A stretch of DNA of 64,000 nt, taken from the NCBI GenBank assembly GCA_905250115.1, contig CAJNOI010000014.1:843597-907596 (forward strand), given 5' to 3'. The position numbers were made by a program, and so were the translations under genes. Positions 1-12,180 of the stretch are shown piece by piece (position 1 is the first letter of the stretch; each line of letters opens with the position of its first letter). Below the pieces are notes generated by a model. It worked only from the letters and a program-made list of their open reading frames with translations, did not search any database and had not been told where the DNA came from. The DNA is from Adineta steineri (lineage: Eukaryota; Rotifera; Eurotatoria; Adinetida; Adinetidae).

Positions 1-1640
1 GTATAATAGTCATACCAGGACGTAATATTGCATATTGTATTATTATTAACACATATCTGGCTATATGGGAGACATTGTTGATTGCATGATCGAGAAAAAC
101 GATTACAAAGTGTGCCGTTGGAACATAATTCAACTACGGGATCATAGCATCGATTTTCATATGGAAAAGTTCCGTAGCCATAGTGAAAATAATAAAAATT
201 TACTGCACATAATTGTTGATTTAAATTACATATTGTTCCATTCAAACATTGTTGTATTAATGGATTATAACATTTACCAGAGCAATTATTATTATTAAAG
301 CATTGAATAGTATCATTAACACATTGATGTAGTGAAAGATCATAACATGTACCATTACATGACTCAATTGTAGTCAATTTTGATCTGTAATTATAATACC
401 AGCTTCTATTAGGTGAATGACATATTGTTTTATTTTTGACACACAGTTGGTCTTCTACAGTACATCTTTGATCACATACTTCAGATTTATCACAGAGTGT
501 GTTATTGAAACATGCTTTATATGTAGGATTATAACAACGTGAATATAAATAATACTGTGTATCCAAACCATAGGACTTTATATTGCACGCATATTCATCC
601 AGATCACATAGAATTCCATTCAAACATTTGTGTATTGATGAATTGTAGCATGTATTAGAACAATTGTTATTGTTAATGCATTGGATAGTATCATTAACAC
701 ATTGATGTAGTGAAAGATCATAACACGTACCATTGCATGACTCTATTGTAATCAATCTTGGTCTGTAACTATCATACCAGTTTGTATTAGGTAAATGACA
801 TATTGTTTTATTATTGACACACAATTGACCTTTTTGAAGATATTGTTGACCACATAGTTGAGATCGTTCCCAGAGTGTGTCGTTGACACATACTTGATAT
901 GTAGGATTGTAACACCGATATGATTGTGGGTAATGCTGTGCGTTCGAGTCATCGTATTTCACATAACATAAATCATCATCTAGATTACACAAAGTCTCAT
1001 TCAAACATTTGTATATTGATGAATTGTAGCATGTATTAGAGCAGCTGTTATTATTAATGCATTGAATAGTATTATTAATGCATTGTTGAAGTGAAAGATC
1101 ATAACATGTACCATTACATGACTCAATTGTGGTCAACATTGACCTGTAATTATAATACCAGTTTGTATCAGGTGAATGACATATTGTTTTATTCTTGATA
1201 CACAATTGGTATCCTACAACATATTTTTGATCGCATACTTGAGATTGACTATTGAGTGTATTATTGAAACATGCTTGATATGTAGGATTGTAGCACTGAT
1301 ATAAAGGCGGATCATATACATACGAAGAGTCAATTTTGTATTTAATAATACATAACTGATCAGACGCCATACACAATGTGCCATTAAAACATTGATATAT
1401 ATTTGAATTATAACACTTATCTTCACAGATACTAATACATTGAATCATTTCACCGAGTTTAGTGCAGCTTTGTGTAGTCGGATCGTAACAAGTGCTTTCG
1501 CCACATAATAATTGTGAATTGGGACATACTATCACTGGTCGTGATGCGTCTGAATAGTTTCTCAGAGCATTCGATATACCAGAAACAGTAATAAGAATCC
1601 ACAAGATCATACATTGTTGCTGACCATTGAATATAAACAT
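1..1640 (-). CDS. Secreted cysteine-rich repeat protein, C-terminus beyond window
   Basis: An uninterrupted reading frame of 546 codons runs from an ATG at 1640 down to base 1 without a stop, so the 3' end lies outside the window. The first ~35 residues (MFIFNGQQQCMILWILITV...) form a hydrophobic signal peptide. The rest is built from Cys-rich units with the pattern C-Y-[ND]-[PS]-x(3-5)-C-[FLV]-N-x-T-[LI]-C and blocks such as ESCNGTCYDLSL and NNKTICHLPN. A unit of about 127 residues recurs with a DNA period of ~380 bp: the block 'tgaaagatcataac' (as read on +) starts at about 333, 711 and 1092. Many Asn-x-Thr sites suggest N-glycosylation. The C-Y-x-P...C...G-x-L-C pattern faintly recalls small Cys-rich carbohydrate-binding modules, but I do not assign a family. 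An extracellular or secreted matrix/binding role is inference. Small ORFs in other frames here are shadows. Confidence 0.75.
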   Translation of the reverse strand, partial: MFIFNGQQQCMILWILITVSGISNALRNYSDASRPVIVCPNSQLLCGESTCYDPTTQSCTKLGEMIQCISICEDKCYNSNIYQCFNGTLCMASDQLCIIKYKIDSSYVYDPPLYQCYNPTYQACFNNTLNSQSQVCDQKYVVGYQLCIKNKTICHSPDTNWYYNYRSMLTTIESCNGTCYDLSLQQCINNTIQCINNNSCSNTCYNSSIYKCLNETLCNLDDDLCYVKYDDSNAQHYPQSYRCYNPTYQVCVNDTLWERSQLCGQQYLQKGQLCVNNKTICHLPNTNWYDSYRPRLITIESCNGTCYDLSLHQCVNDTIQCINNNNCSNTCYNSSIHKCLNGILCDLDEYACNIKSYGLDTQYYLYSRCYNPTYKACFNNTLCDKSEVCDQRCTVEDQLCVKNKTICHSPNRSWYYNYRSKLTTIESCNGTCYDLSLHQCVNDTIQCFNNNNCSGKCYNPLIQQCLNGTICNLNQQLCAVNFYYFHYGYGTFPYENRCYDPVVELCSNGTLCNRFSRSCNQQCLPYSQICVNNNTICNITSWYDYY

Positions 1641-2458
1641 GATTTTTAGCAACTGTTTTTGTAACTATGATAAATATTGATTACTTGTAGCTGTGTTTTG
1701 TTGTCGAGCTAAAAAAAACAAATCAGTTTAAAACTCGATTCTCTCATAATCTTACGTACGACTTGATTAATCTATGAAAACTCTCTCTCAAGTTATCAGT
1801 TACTTTTACATTTCATAGAGATTTTTATTATAAAACAATGATTTTGATGTATTCAGAAATATCATGTCTTACCTATACGCTGTTAGCTGTAAAATGTCTA
1901 TCGATCATTTTTCATACCTATTTTCATTCAATACGCACATGTCTCACGTAATTACTTATTGAGTCAAACCTCCGAGTTTTCTTTCGTTCTTTTACTTCCT
2001 AATAATATCCATTGAAAAGGTATGTTGCCGATAAAAATATTTTTTATTAGGTAAAATAAATGAAAACAAATATAATATGCAATAGTGTGATGTCAGGCTC
2101 GAGTAAAAAACAAGTCACATTACGAATATTTCTTTGTCGGCGTAAATAGATGATATTAGGTAATAAAAGACCATGATGATTTCAATTGCTGTTTTCATCA
2201 GTAAGGTTGATTAACTTAAATCTTGAAAAAACGTTGTCAATATATGAAAAAGGATAACTAATGATTCGTCTAATAATAGTCGCTAAGGAGGAATTGACCT
2301 AAAGGAAAGAAATTGCATGTGCGTTGACTGACGAATCCGACGAATAAAAATAATATTATAGGCAGAAAGAATAATAACGCTTTGTATTATTGTTTATAGG
2401 AAAGGATTTAAGAATGAATGTTATATAATAATTCAGTAGATTTATATTAAATCAAAAT
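1641..2458. other. Intergenic, probable divergent promoter region
   Basis: This is AT-rich sequence between the divergent Cys-rich gene (-) and the F-box gene (+). I see no convincing ORF, RNA gene or repeat in it. It presumably holds both promoters. Confidence 0.4.
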
Positions 2459-4025
2459 ATGACAATAACAATATTCGAAGATCTTTCAATCGAACTGTGC
2501 CATGAAATATTTACTTATTTTCAATTACATGAAGTATTCAATAGTTTTTCCAATCTTAATTCTCAATTTGCTGCTATTATTAATAACATGCCACTTATAC
2601 CTGTTTATTTGGGTTCAAATATAACGAATATAAGTTTAACTGAATTCTATCATATACATTTATCACAATCAAATGTATGTCATCGTCTTATTTCATTATG
2701 TGTATCAGATGAATTCTTTTCTGATAATGGATTATGGTTATCGAAACATGTATCTACTTTTATCAATCTTCGTCATTTATCTTTAATTGATATAGAACGT
2801 CCTATATTTGAGTCGATACTTAATAAGTGTTTATTGAATACATCTCTCATCATGTTTTCAATACGATTTACAACTCAGTGTCGTGCTGCTTATACATATG
2901 TAGGTGTGCCTGAAGGTGCATATTATGAACGAATCTTTCATTTATTTCCTTTTTTACGTATATGTCATCTACAATTCTGGCGATATATATACAGTACTTT
3001 AGACAAACAAATAATTCTGCCACTCAATCAAGTTTTTATAACGGTTAAAACAAGTCTTTTCAATTTACAATCATTTGTGATTCGAGAATGTTCACCAGTC
3101 TTTTTCTTACATTTATTTGAACATCTTCCACAATTGCAAGATCTTAGCTTTGGTCTGTCTGCTCTTTGGTTACCTAACAAACGTCCATTGAAAAATCATA
3201 TAAACAAGTAAGTTTCTTTTCTTACATTTAGAATAATAAATCGTAGCTGAAAGTCAAGAATTTCTCACTAACTTTTATTTCATTAGACTAGAAATTGCTT
3301 CAAAGATTTTGTTGAGACTCTCGATACTTTTCGATAGGATTTCATCTGACAATCTTAAAACATGACTAAAAATTGAGAATTCAATGTAATCAATTCATAT
3401 GATACATTAATTAATTAGTTCTATGATATTTTATATAGATTTGAAGATTGATGAATGCAATTAGAAATAGAAAATAAAACAAATCTTTTCTTTCTTTTTC
3501 TAAATCAATTTCAGTCGAGTTTCTAATATTAACAAACATCTAGTTCCAAATCTACGACGTCTTAAAATAACATTGAACAATGATATTCGTGATGGAGAAT
3601 CAATTGATCAATTATTTGATCATGATGTTTTGTTTTCGTTGACGAATTTCACATTAGTGGGGATTGTAACTGGATCCAAAGTTGTTGGTAATTTACTTTC
3701 TATGCTTTCTGATCAATGTTCATATACATTAATGGTTAATTGGCGTGTAAGAACGATGATATCATATTCGGAGACAAGTATCATTTTATTAGATACTTTT
3801 CGACAATTACAAAGTCGAATACCAATCGAATTAAAATTATCTTTATACCAGCAATGTTATACTATTGCAGTTTTAACGATACCACAAGCAAAAAAAACTT
3901 TGTATGATAATGAATATTTAGGTGAAAACGTTGTATGGGCGTATGTAGACTTTCTTTTTTTTCCTTTTATGATAAATATTGTTTTTCTGAATCTAGACAA
4001 AGTCGATGTTGATCAAATGTACTGA
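2459..4025 (+). CDS. F-box-like protein (rotifer-type), two exons
   Basis: Exon 1 is 2459-3207 and exon 2 is 3515-4025. The donor GTAAGT at 3208 and the acceptor TTTCAG before 3515 join in phase 2 (AA|T), giving one 419-residue frame. The N-terminus (FEDLSIELCHEIFTYFQLHE...) follows the F-box pattern of an acidic/LP start, E-L..EIF.Y and then a helix with FSNLNSQF, at residues ~5-45. The remainder is Leu-rich with spaced 'LRHLSL', 'LRICHLQF' and 'LQDLSFGL' segments, like a degenerate LRR solenoid. By family knowledge it would be a substrate receptor of an SCF ubiquitin ligase through Skp1. Substrate unknown. Bdelloid genomes carry many such proteins, so this one is probably from a large paralogous set. 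Reading through the donor gives a false stop shortly after NHINK. Confidence 0.72.
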
Positions 4026-4557
4026 TGATCTTGAGCAATCGTTCGATATATATTAATAAGATTTACATAAGCTGTACAAATATTGAAATGAACGACGAAT
4101 ATTTCTCTTTACGCGACTTTTTTTCAGGATTATAATTGTTTGTACATTAAAAAATAACTTTGTGATCTTATAAAAGTTGGAAATTCTAATTAATGATAGT
4201 TGTTTTTCTCCTCATTGAAATATTTCCTTGTGCACAAATGCGTATATGAGCACGTTTTATATGACTAGATTTATGTTAATTCCCTGTTCTATTTGATTCT
4301 TTTCTCTTACACGTCTCTACTATCAATAATGATAAGAAATAAATTGGAATATTATATACAAAAGGGAAGCATTAGTCGACTGATGTATAGATATATAACA
4401 GTATTTGATGACAAACTATCTCCGATTTCTTTTCATTCTCAATAACAGATAATAATATCAAGTTAAAAGATATTGATATTCTATATATCGTTAAGAATAT
4501 TCTATCAGTATTAGTTCTATATCAGCTATTGATTCATTGACTAAGAATCGACGATCG
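4026..4557. other. Intergenic, no feature seen
   Basis: AT-rich spacer between the F-box gene and the small secreted protein. I see no ORF or repeat of note. Confidence 0.4.
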
Positions 4558-4985
4558 ATGAAAACCATGAAAATTCATTTGATTTATATTATATTTTTTA
4601 TGTTTTCTATAAACATATTTGGTAAGATCATATTAATAAAATTTATCTAAAAATACGAATCATTAGTTCTGTATAAAAGATAAAACATTTAAGTTTTTTT
4701 CTCTTTATTTAAGACTCAAAATTAGTTACGGGTGAAGAAACAGTACAACGTGATCAATATGAATATCGTGTTATTACACGACAACTCTATGGTTATGAAA
4801 AAACGACAAAAAAAAGTCCACCATCAATAAGTGCAGCTGAATTAAATAAATATGGTCGAGAAGGATGGGAATTATGTGGAATTATTAATGGAAATTATGT
4901 AGCAGGCCATTATTCATTACCAGTCCCAGATCCCCAACTCGTATTTAAACGATTAAAATCAAAAGCTCGAATTCAATCTAATTAA
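4558..4985 (+). CDS. Small secreted DUF4177-like protein, two exons
   Basis: Exon 1 (4558-4621) encodes a signal peptide, MKTMKIHLIYIIFFMFSINI. The donor GTAAGA at 4622 and the acceptor TTTAAG before 4714 splice in phase 1 to exon 2 (4714-4985), giving 111 residues. The mature part has YEYRVITRQLYGYE, then 'ELNKYGREGWELCGII'. This matches the DUF4177 pattern (a YEY strand followed by LN..G.EGWEL). DUF4177 is a small alpha/beta fold of unknown function found mostly in bacteria. The signal peptide implies secretion or an endolysosomal location. It is too short to show up as one continuous ORF because of the intron. Function unknown; the family similarity is by motif only. Confidence 0.6.
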
Positions 4986-5825
4986 AAATATATAAATTTT
5001 AACTCACTTTTTTCATTATATCTTGCATGCATATTTTATTTACCTTTCTTCTAATCATATAAAATAGATTTTATAATGCTTTTATTGAATTATTTTACTA
5101 TTAATATCGTTTGATTTTAATAAAACATTATATATAAGAGTATATTATGTTTATCTCATATTCATCTATTAACAAATTCTATCTTTACAATTTTATGCTT
5201 TAAAACGTTAGTATTCTTTCTCATGTTTTTTTTCAAAAGAATTAAAATGATAAATCTATCAATATTATATTCTTTAACAGCTAGATTTAATTATTTCGTC
5301 AGATACATTCAATTTTCAATAGAATGCACATCATATTAATACTAAACAAACTTTGTCAAACACTTAATGTATAGTTTTTGAATTATTTTGTAATTCATTT
5401 GCGTAATAAACTCTTTGTGCTATTGTTTCCAACTTATATATTTGCTTTTATCAAAATAAACTCACTTTCTGAAACAAGTTTTGTTCTGCTGCATTGCAGT
5501 TTTTGTATGCTTGTGACAAACTCGCTTATCTGTGTTGATAAGAGCGAACACAAGAGAAACAAGAGTTAGCTCTTGCAAGGATAGATGAATACAAAGAACA
5601 GAGATAAACAACATACACATAGAGAATTTATTTTCATCTAACATAGTCATTTTTCATTGCCTTAATTATCTTTTTCAAAACATCTTATTGCACTCCGCTT
5701 CGTTTTCTAAGGTAAGTTAACATCATTCGATGAGGATTTAATCTTCACATTAGGCAATATCATTAATTATATTGGAGGCAAATACACCAATCGACCCCTC
5801 CCCCTTTTTTTATGATCTAATTCGA
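4986..5825. other. Intergenic, no gene seen
   Basis: AT-rich sequence with only short frames (for example around 5378-5650) that overlap on both strands and lack splice or domain support. A run of C/T near 5800 precedes the foldback element. Confidence 0.35.
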
Positions 5826-5833
5826 CTAATTAG

Positions 5834-6458
5834 CAGTGGTGGGTCTATGATTTTGGAAACGTTATATCTCAATTTCAGAGCATCGGACCCATATAAAACT
5901 TATGGAGGATGATATCGGACCCAAATGGAAGATTTTTATGAAAAAACAATTTCCTTTGAAGTTTTCGAAAAAAATTTCAGTTTTAAAATCGCCGTCTCCC
6001 CCTCCAATTTTTTGTGTCTATCGGTAATTTATTTTTAAGAGTTTCATCGTAATCTACATCGAATTTCATCGACAGATCTCAAATTTCATTTAAAAATATG
6101 CATTCGGTCGCGAGTTATACGTTTTCAATTTTTTTAAGATGTCCCAAAAAACGGAACAAAGTTTCAAAATGCCATAACTCGCGACCGAATGCATATTTTT
6201 AAATGAAATTTGAGATCTGTCGATGAAATTCGATGTAGATTACGATGAAACTCTTAAAAATAAATTACCGATAGACACAAAAAATTGGAGGGGGAGACGG
6301 CGATTTTAAAACTGAAATTTTTTTCGAAAACTTCAAAGGAAATTGTTTTTTCATAAAAATCTTCCATTTGGGTCCGATATCATCCTCCATAAGTTTTATA
6401 TGGGTCCGATGCTCTGAAATTGAGATATAACGTTTCCAAAATCATAGACCCACCACTG
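5834..6458. mobile_element. Foldback MITE, hAT-type, near-perfect palindrome
   Basis: Two inverted arms of 285 bp (5834-6118 and 6174-6458) are almost identical in reverse complement and are separated by a 55-nt loop. The ends read CAGTGGTGGG...CCCACCACTG. The same 8-mer, CTAATTAG, flanks both sides (5826-5833 and 6459-6466). An 8-bp duplication of form nTnnnnAn and a CAGTG terminus are hallmarks of hAT superfamily transposition. Because CTAATTAG is itself palindromic it could also be part of the inverted repeat. There is no transposase inside, so it is non-autonomous. The near identity of the arms suggests recent insertion or gene conversion between arms. Confidence 0.85.
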
Positions 6459-6639
6459 CTAATTAGCTACTAGGAAGTTCAATAAAATAATTCGCATGAG
6501 CACAAGACCAATAGTTTACGATATATATGAAAATTTAAACTTAAGTTCAACACTGCATCAAAGACTTATTTTTTGAAATAAAATATAATGAAAGTATAAA
6601 AAAGGGCATAGACGTGGGTTTGAGCTAAGAAAAGAGACA

Positions 6640-6745
6640 CCCGCCCTCAAGCCATCGTCCACACTTTTACCCTCGTCCACACTTAGACCCTCAACCACAC
6701 TCACACCTTCACCCACGCTTATACCCACACCCACATCAAATAAGG
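6640..6745. repeat. Telomere-like C-strand tract (degenerate)
   Basis: A run of imperfect CCACAC/ACCCTC units (…ccctcgtccacacttagaccctcaaccacactcac…, then cccacacccacatc). It has the same composition as the arms of the dispersed hairpins but no clear G-rich partner arm. The minus-strand ORF over it (repeated SVxEG/SVDEG) is a by-product of the repeat. Confidence 0.5.
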
Positions 6746-6883
6746 TGGATGTAGATGAACTCATATATTTGATTGAGATATACGCTCGCTCCCGCACCTA
6801 CACACATGCTCGCAATGTAAATACGTATCTTTTCTTCTTTAGATAATAACTGGTTTTCATCACTTCAATATTCATTAATTGAT

Positions 6884-9359
6884 ATGGCATCAAAAACAAG
6901 GTCCTCGGAAGCATTAGGTGAGCAACAAGTTGACAATTCTTTTAATTGTACGATTTACCTTGATTATTTTGTTCATCCGCGTATACTTCTTTGTCCCTAT
7001 ATATATCGACTGTGTCGATAGCAAGAGGAAACAAACTGATTTCCATACTAGAAATCACAAGAAATCATAAGAAATCACGAAAATGAAATTAGAAATCAAG
7101 AAATAAGGAAATCTTGATGGCGTGTGTGGGTGTGGGTGTCACAAACACAATATGCACATGCCCGCCCCACACCCACCCTTTTAATACGTACAGTTGGAGA
7201 TGAATCAGGATAACGAAAGCAATATATTTAGTTTTTTTTTCTGACATACTAACATATTATGAATCACATAAATTCTGCTAGTTCTCATTTGTCCATATAA
7301 TTTGTTTTTTCTTACTTTTGTTTCCAGATGATTGCTCGGTTTCTAAAAAACACAAAAATGATACCGCCGCTTCGATTGATGACGCTGTAATCGTCGTAGT
7401 TAATGATGTAAGTATTGAATCAGAATTATCAGAATACCATAAGACTAAGCTATACTGTATAATTAGTTAACCGGACTATTTGCGAAGGCACTAAAATGTT
7501 CGAACGACAAAGTAGACGAGAAGAATAAATTAATGGCTGCCTGTGAGAACCGCAATATAGAGCAGATTGGACACCAATTCGAAACGTTACGGAAAATGCT
7601 TAATCAATGTAAAAAAAACATGGAAACTCAGATCCTTGTGATCGAACAGAAGAGCAAACCGTCAATAGAAAAATACTCAGAAACAATCGAGAGCAAACAA
7701 CAGTCACTTTCAAGTGAATCTGAAAAATTCAAGCAACTAGTTGCTAACAATAATTATGTCGAGTTATTACAAGATAAGGACAGACTAACAATCCTCTTAC
7801 AACAATTTCCAACAGAACTGTCCACAATCAAGCCACCATTAAAAATCGAGTATTGCATTGACGAACTCGACCAATTAGAAAGCAAACTCCAGATTCTTCT
7901 CGGCTCAGTATGTATAACAGGTAAATGTTTTATAGAAGTTCCTTCGCTAAAAAGATAGAGAATTTTATCTTATTTTTATTTTTATACATCATTGTTATAT
8001 CGACAAAACTTGATAATGTATTTGACGTTTCATTATTAAATCAACCGTCAATCGATCGCGATTTGACATTAGAGGAGTTTTTTAAAACTCTCAAAAAATT
8101 ATTAAATTGAATCACAAATATATTCTATTCTTTCTATCAAATTGTTGCATAATTTACGACTTAGAATTTTCCTTAACGAAGGCATCATTAAAATGATTAT
8201 TTATTATACTTCTTTATCAATTGAAAATACGTTACGTCATTCGATATGTTCGAATTTATTGTAATATAATTAAGAAATCTTGCTAGTCTGCAGTCGACCG
8301 TTTAAATACTAAAAAAATGAATTTGATAACAGAATATTCGAGAATAGATAAATAAATAAAAATAGACTCGAATTGTCCATCTTCATACAGCACCAACATC
8401 AATAGATAAACTATATCATGGAATGCTTATATTATACTAAAGGTCATTCAGAAAAAATCTATGCACTGCGCAGACTTTTCAAAAGCGTACCATTTACTTT
8501 GAGGTGAACTATGAAAATTCAAATCTGTTAGTGACAAAATAAGCGTTCTCTAACATATAAACAACTTGGTGAATAGAATATTTCATGACTTGATTCTGTA
8601 CATTTAGCTTTTTCCAACCATATCTCACAAAGTAAGATATTTTTTGTAACTGCCATTTATCCATTTATGTAAAGTTTGCTCGATCCCTATCTTTGGAGTA
8701 CAACAAATTGAAATGGGTTGCTATCTTATGTAAAACGAATGACCACTGTAATATTTCATTCACGTACGCATAATGAGAAATTTCAGTTATCATTGCAATT
8801 ATATCTTACGAGAATAGTTGAAAGTAATCTATCATAGGACTTCTAACTGGGTGTTTTCTCTCGCATTGCTTGAATTTCGGGCACTAGAATGCCATCAAGG
8901 TATACGGAACACGCTAATTAATCGATTTATTTTATTGTATTCGTATTACATATGTTAAATTTTTATTTAGAATTTGCCGCACCAGGTACTTATGAGTCCC
9001 TAAAATGTGGAGGTCGCCAATGTGCCAAATGCGGTAAATGTCGTGACTCGTACTATACGGGTGATATGGAAACGTGGCGATGGATAATTAATGTCATGAA
9101 GTGGGATGAAAAAGAGCAGAAACGTTGGGACGACGGTAAATATTCGGAGCGTTTCAAGCGTCGTAACGGTAGCACATGCCGTGGTCGCTTCGGCTATGAT
9201 ATTTATAGAAATGATGATCAGTATCGTGGTCATATTAATATTGACTCTTATGAGGAGTATCATGAGAGTTATTATTCACTTCACGGTCGTTTTCGTAGTT
9301 TTTCTAAAGTTGATCGTGCTCCTTATTGTCAATGTTCGGACAACAGCAAACAAAGTTAA
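6884..9359 (+). CDS. Coiled-coil plus Cys-knuckle protein, four exons
   Basis: Four exons join without frame loss: 6884-6917, 7328-7407, 7467-7920 and 8971-9359. Junction phases are 1, 0 and 1, with GTGAGC, GTAAGT and GTAAAT donors. The product is 318 residues. Residues 1-50 are polar and basic (SKKHKND). Residues ~60-185 are a long Lys/Glu/Gln-rich coiled coil of TRIM/RBCC look, but no RING or B-box is visible. The last exon gives a compact Cys-rich module (CGGRQCAKCGKC, then WRWI and ending YCQCSDNSKQS) that should bind metal. I recognise the layout as a rotifer-type family but cannot name a function. A nucleic-acid or protein scaffold role is only a guess. Intron 1 holds a telomere-like hairpin (7121-7179). 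Intron 3 is 1050 bp and contains short frames that are not exons. Confidence 0.6.
7121..7179. repeat. Telomere-like hairpin element
   Basis: Left arm gtgtgtgggtgtgggtgtc, right arm gcccgccccacacccaccc, short AT-rich loop. It lies inside intron 1 of the coiled-coil/Cys-knuckle gene. Confidence 0.7.
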
Positions 9360-9500
9360 TTATGAAACACTTTTTAAGAATTTTCAATCAGTTTTTTTGT
9401 ATTACTTCAAAGAAAACACAGGAAGTTTACATGACCTTTGATAATTCAAATAAACTTATTAATCTGAATTGTTACTTTTCTACATTCGATATTGTTGCTT

Positions 9501-9598
9501 GCGGGTGTGAGCGTGGGTATAGTGTAAATGTGGTGTGGGTGTGGGTGGGTAAACACAAGATAAGAGAACGAAGGCATACACCTACCCACACCCTGCGC
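9501..9598. repeat. Telomere-like hairpin element (compound)
   Basis: G-rich arm gcgggtgtgagcgtgggt plus a second ggtgtgggtgtgggtgggt. The C-rich arm is cacctacccacaccctgcgc. GCGGGTGTG and CACCCTGCGC at the outer ends pair. Confidence 0.7.
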
Positions 9599-12180
9599 TT
9601 AAAGTATCTCTTTGTTCTTCGTTACTTGAAACCATATCTTTATCCCCATACTACACCACAAATAATTGTCAATATTTATGGCTTTTGAAAAAGTATGAAC
9701 TGAGAGATTTTAATTCTTATTTACATATATTATTATGAAAGAACTAACCAGTTTTATTCTTGCACCAACCAAACAGCAACAGAAAAAACGTATCCAGCTA
9801 ATTCTAATTCGATTTATAGCACTTCCTTTGCTTGAGAATTTCGATGATTTGATGTGTTTATAGTGATATATGCTTCATTAATAATTAGTCAAGCTATGCT
9901 CAAGTCGTAAAACTATTTATTACAACTATGATATTAAAAAAAAGAATAGTTTACTAAACAAATTATTGTTAATTATAGAAACATATTGTTAAACATGTTT
10001 CATCACTTTTAGAGTTCTTTTTGTTATTATTTCTAAAACATTTTTCTCATTTGTAAACTCTAGTTTCCCAATGAATGTTTACATATAGACTTCTTAGTTT
10101 TTACGAATGTTGCTCGTATTGATAGAGAGTTGTTTGAAAAAATAGTTTTTTATCTATCATTATTTATTAACAAAATCTAAGCTGTTCTCTTTATGGAAGT
10201 ATCATCTTTTTGACTTTCTTTATTAATACTATATTGTAAATAAATATCCGGTATTATAAAACAAATTCAAACGAGATTAATTTATAATTTCGAAATTTAT
10301 TTTTGTTATATAAGAATATTATCTTCCTGGTAAGTGAAACAAATTTGAATAGAATAATAAGAAAACTTCGTTAAAGGGTGTGGGTGTGTGTATTCTTGTC
10401 ATTCATTACCCGCACACACATCCACACCCTCAAATTGTATTGTTTCAAGTCTTCACTACAACAGATTCATCACATATTATTTATCTAAACAATATAAATA
10501 GTTTGAAAGTTACAATTCATCAACAAATAACATTAATTTCAATGAATATCAATCACCATTAAACGATGACGAATAATATTTTAAGAGTGAGTCATTTGAT
10601 AATTAAAGTGATTGTTTAATAACAACAAAAATGAATAAGCATTGTTAAATAAATAAAAAATTATTTTGATAAAGACAAAGATAAATATCTTCTTTTTCTT
10701 AACATATTCTTATCTTCTTTTTTTCACAATCAAAGTTTTTTCAAAGTTTTAATTCTAATAATTAATAAATGATATAAGACAAGCGAACAAATAGTTGCTC
10801 AATTTAATATATCAAATATTCTACTTGTCATTCGCTCTATTGAAAGAAAAAAATTCTTTTATCGCTCAGTTGATGATTAAAGTGAATCACAAACAAAATA
10901 TTTTTCGTTTTTTTTAATGGACAAATAGAATAAAATTTTTCTTTCAATTGTAAAATCATTCGTCGTGTATTTCTTCATCTTAAATCATTTTATATTCACT
11001 ATATATAGCCAGTCACTTTTAATCAAATGCGTAGGTGAAATGTATTAAAAAAACAAAAAGAAAAGAAATCATGACGAAATTATTCGACAAAAGAAATAAA
11101 CGGCGTGGCATACACAAGAACAAGTAAAATTCACAAATACACATTACTCAATTTTTATTTATTTCTTCGGTTTTAATTATTTAATTGTTAAGTAATTTAT
11201 TAGAATGATTCTAAAAGCAAAAGAAAATAGTTTAAATATCATACATAGAGTGGAAATATAATCAGAATATTAGAAACATTTCAAACAAATATAGAGTCAG
11301 TCGATCTCAATTACTGAATAGTTATCAGTTAAAAATCTAACTAGTTGACTATTTTGTATCTACTTTACACTTGTGTAATATTCTTATTGATCTTGATTTG
11401 ATGATATTGTTTATATTTTATATGACTAATTTGTTTCATTCTGTCCAAGCTCATTCATTATGAATTTATTATTTATTGAGAATTTGATGGAAGTAAATAT
11501 AAAAATATCATTATCACATTGTTGAAATGTTAATGCAGCTGGTTCGATTTGTCCTGTTAGATTCTATCTTTGACTTGACGAGAGAAATAACGAGGACTAA
11601 AACATTTTGATACTCTGAAAATATGTTGTATTCATTCAAGGGTGTTTTCTTCATAATACAGATATTAGAGAAGTTATCGTATTTCGTTGTGTCAAACATT
11701 TTCGAAATTAATCCCGAACGCAAAATTTGTTTCCACAAAATCTGAGAAACATACACATCTTGAACAGCAATTACTTTTACTGAATTGGACGATTTAATCT
11801 ATTTTCAGAAGTTAGAAAGGATTCTAGGCCGATTCAATGCCCTAAATTTTGTGTCGGAATTGTTTACATTTGCCAGTAAGTTTGTCCCTTAACTCTCAAA
11901 TTAGTTCATCATCCTTGAATAGTTAAGAACTCAGTTGAAGTGCTTAATACTCGAAACAACTCATCGAGTTCTATATGTCTGAGGGAGGAACAAAGAAAAC
12001 TCGAATTGTTGAATGGTTAAATATTCGAGTTCAACACTGCTATCATTGACTACATCCTAATAAAAAAATCAGTTGTCAGAATCTTTGTAGATTCAGATAA
12101 AAATCTCAACAAAAAGTACTTTCAGTTTTAGCCGTTTCTTATGAAAACTTAATGAATCTTTTTAAATTTATATATAGATT
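9599..12180. other. Gene-poor interval
   Basis: No supported gene. Apart from the hairpin at 10376-10433 I see only AT-rich sequence. The short frames here (for example 11514-11756 minus) have no splice, signal or domain support. The 3' part leads into the broken caspase locus. Confidence 0.4.
10376..10433. repeat. Telomere-like hairpin element
   Basis: Arms agggtgtgggtgtgtgt and cgcacacacatccacaccct around a ~20-nt loop. Confidence 0.75.

Noticed and set aside
1-1640. CRISPR-like or satellite array because of the ~380-bp period
   Set aside because: The period is protein-coding, with an open frame and conserved Cys positions.
6558-6797. Minus-strand ORF with repeated SV(V/D)EG
   Set aside because: Product of the telomere-like C-strand repeat; no independent support.
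7925-8110. Hydrophobic 61-codon frame
   Set aside because: Lies in intron 3 of the coiled-coil gene and begins within the donor region.
8441-8746. Possible small transposon with GGTCATTC…GAATGACC ends
   Set aside because: Only eight matching bases at the ends and no flanking duplication.
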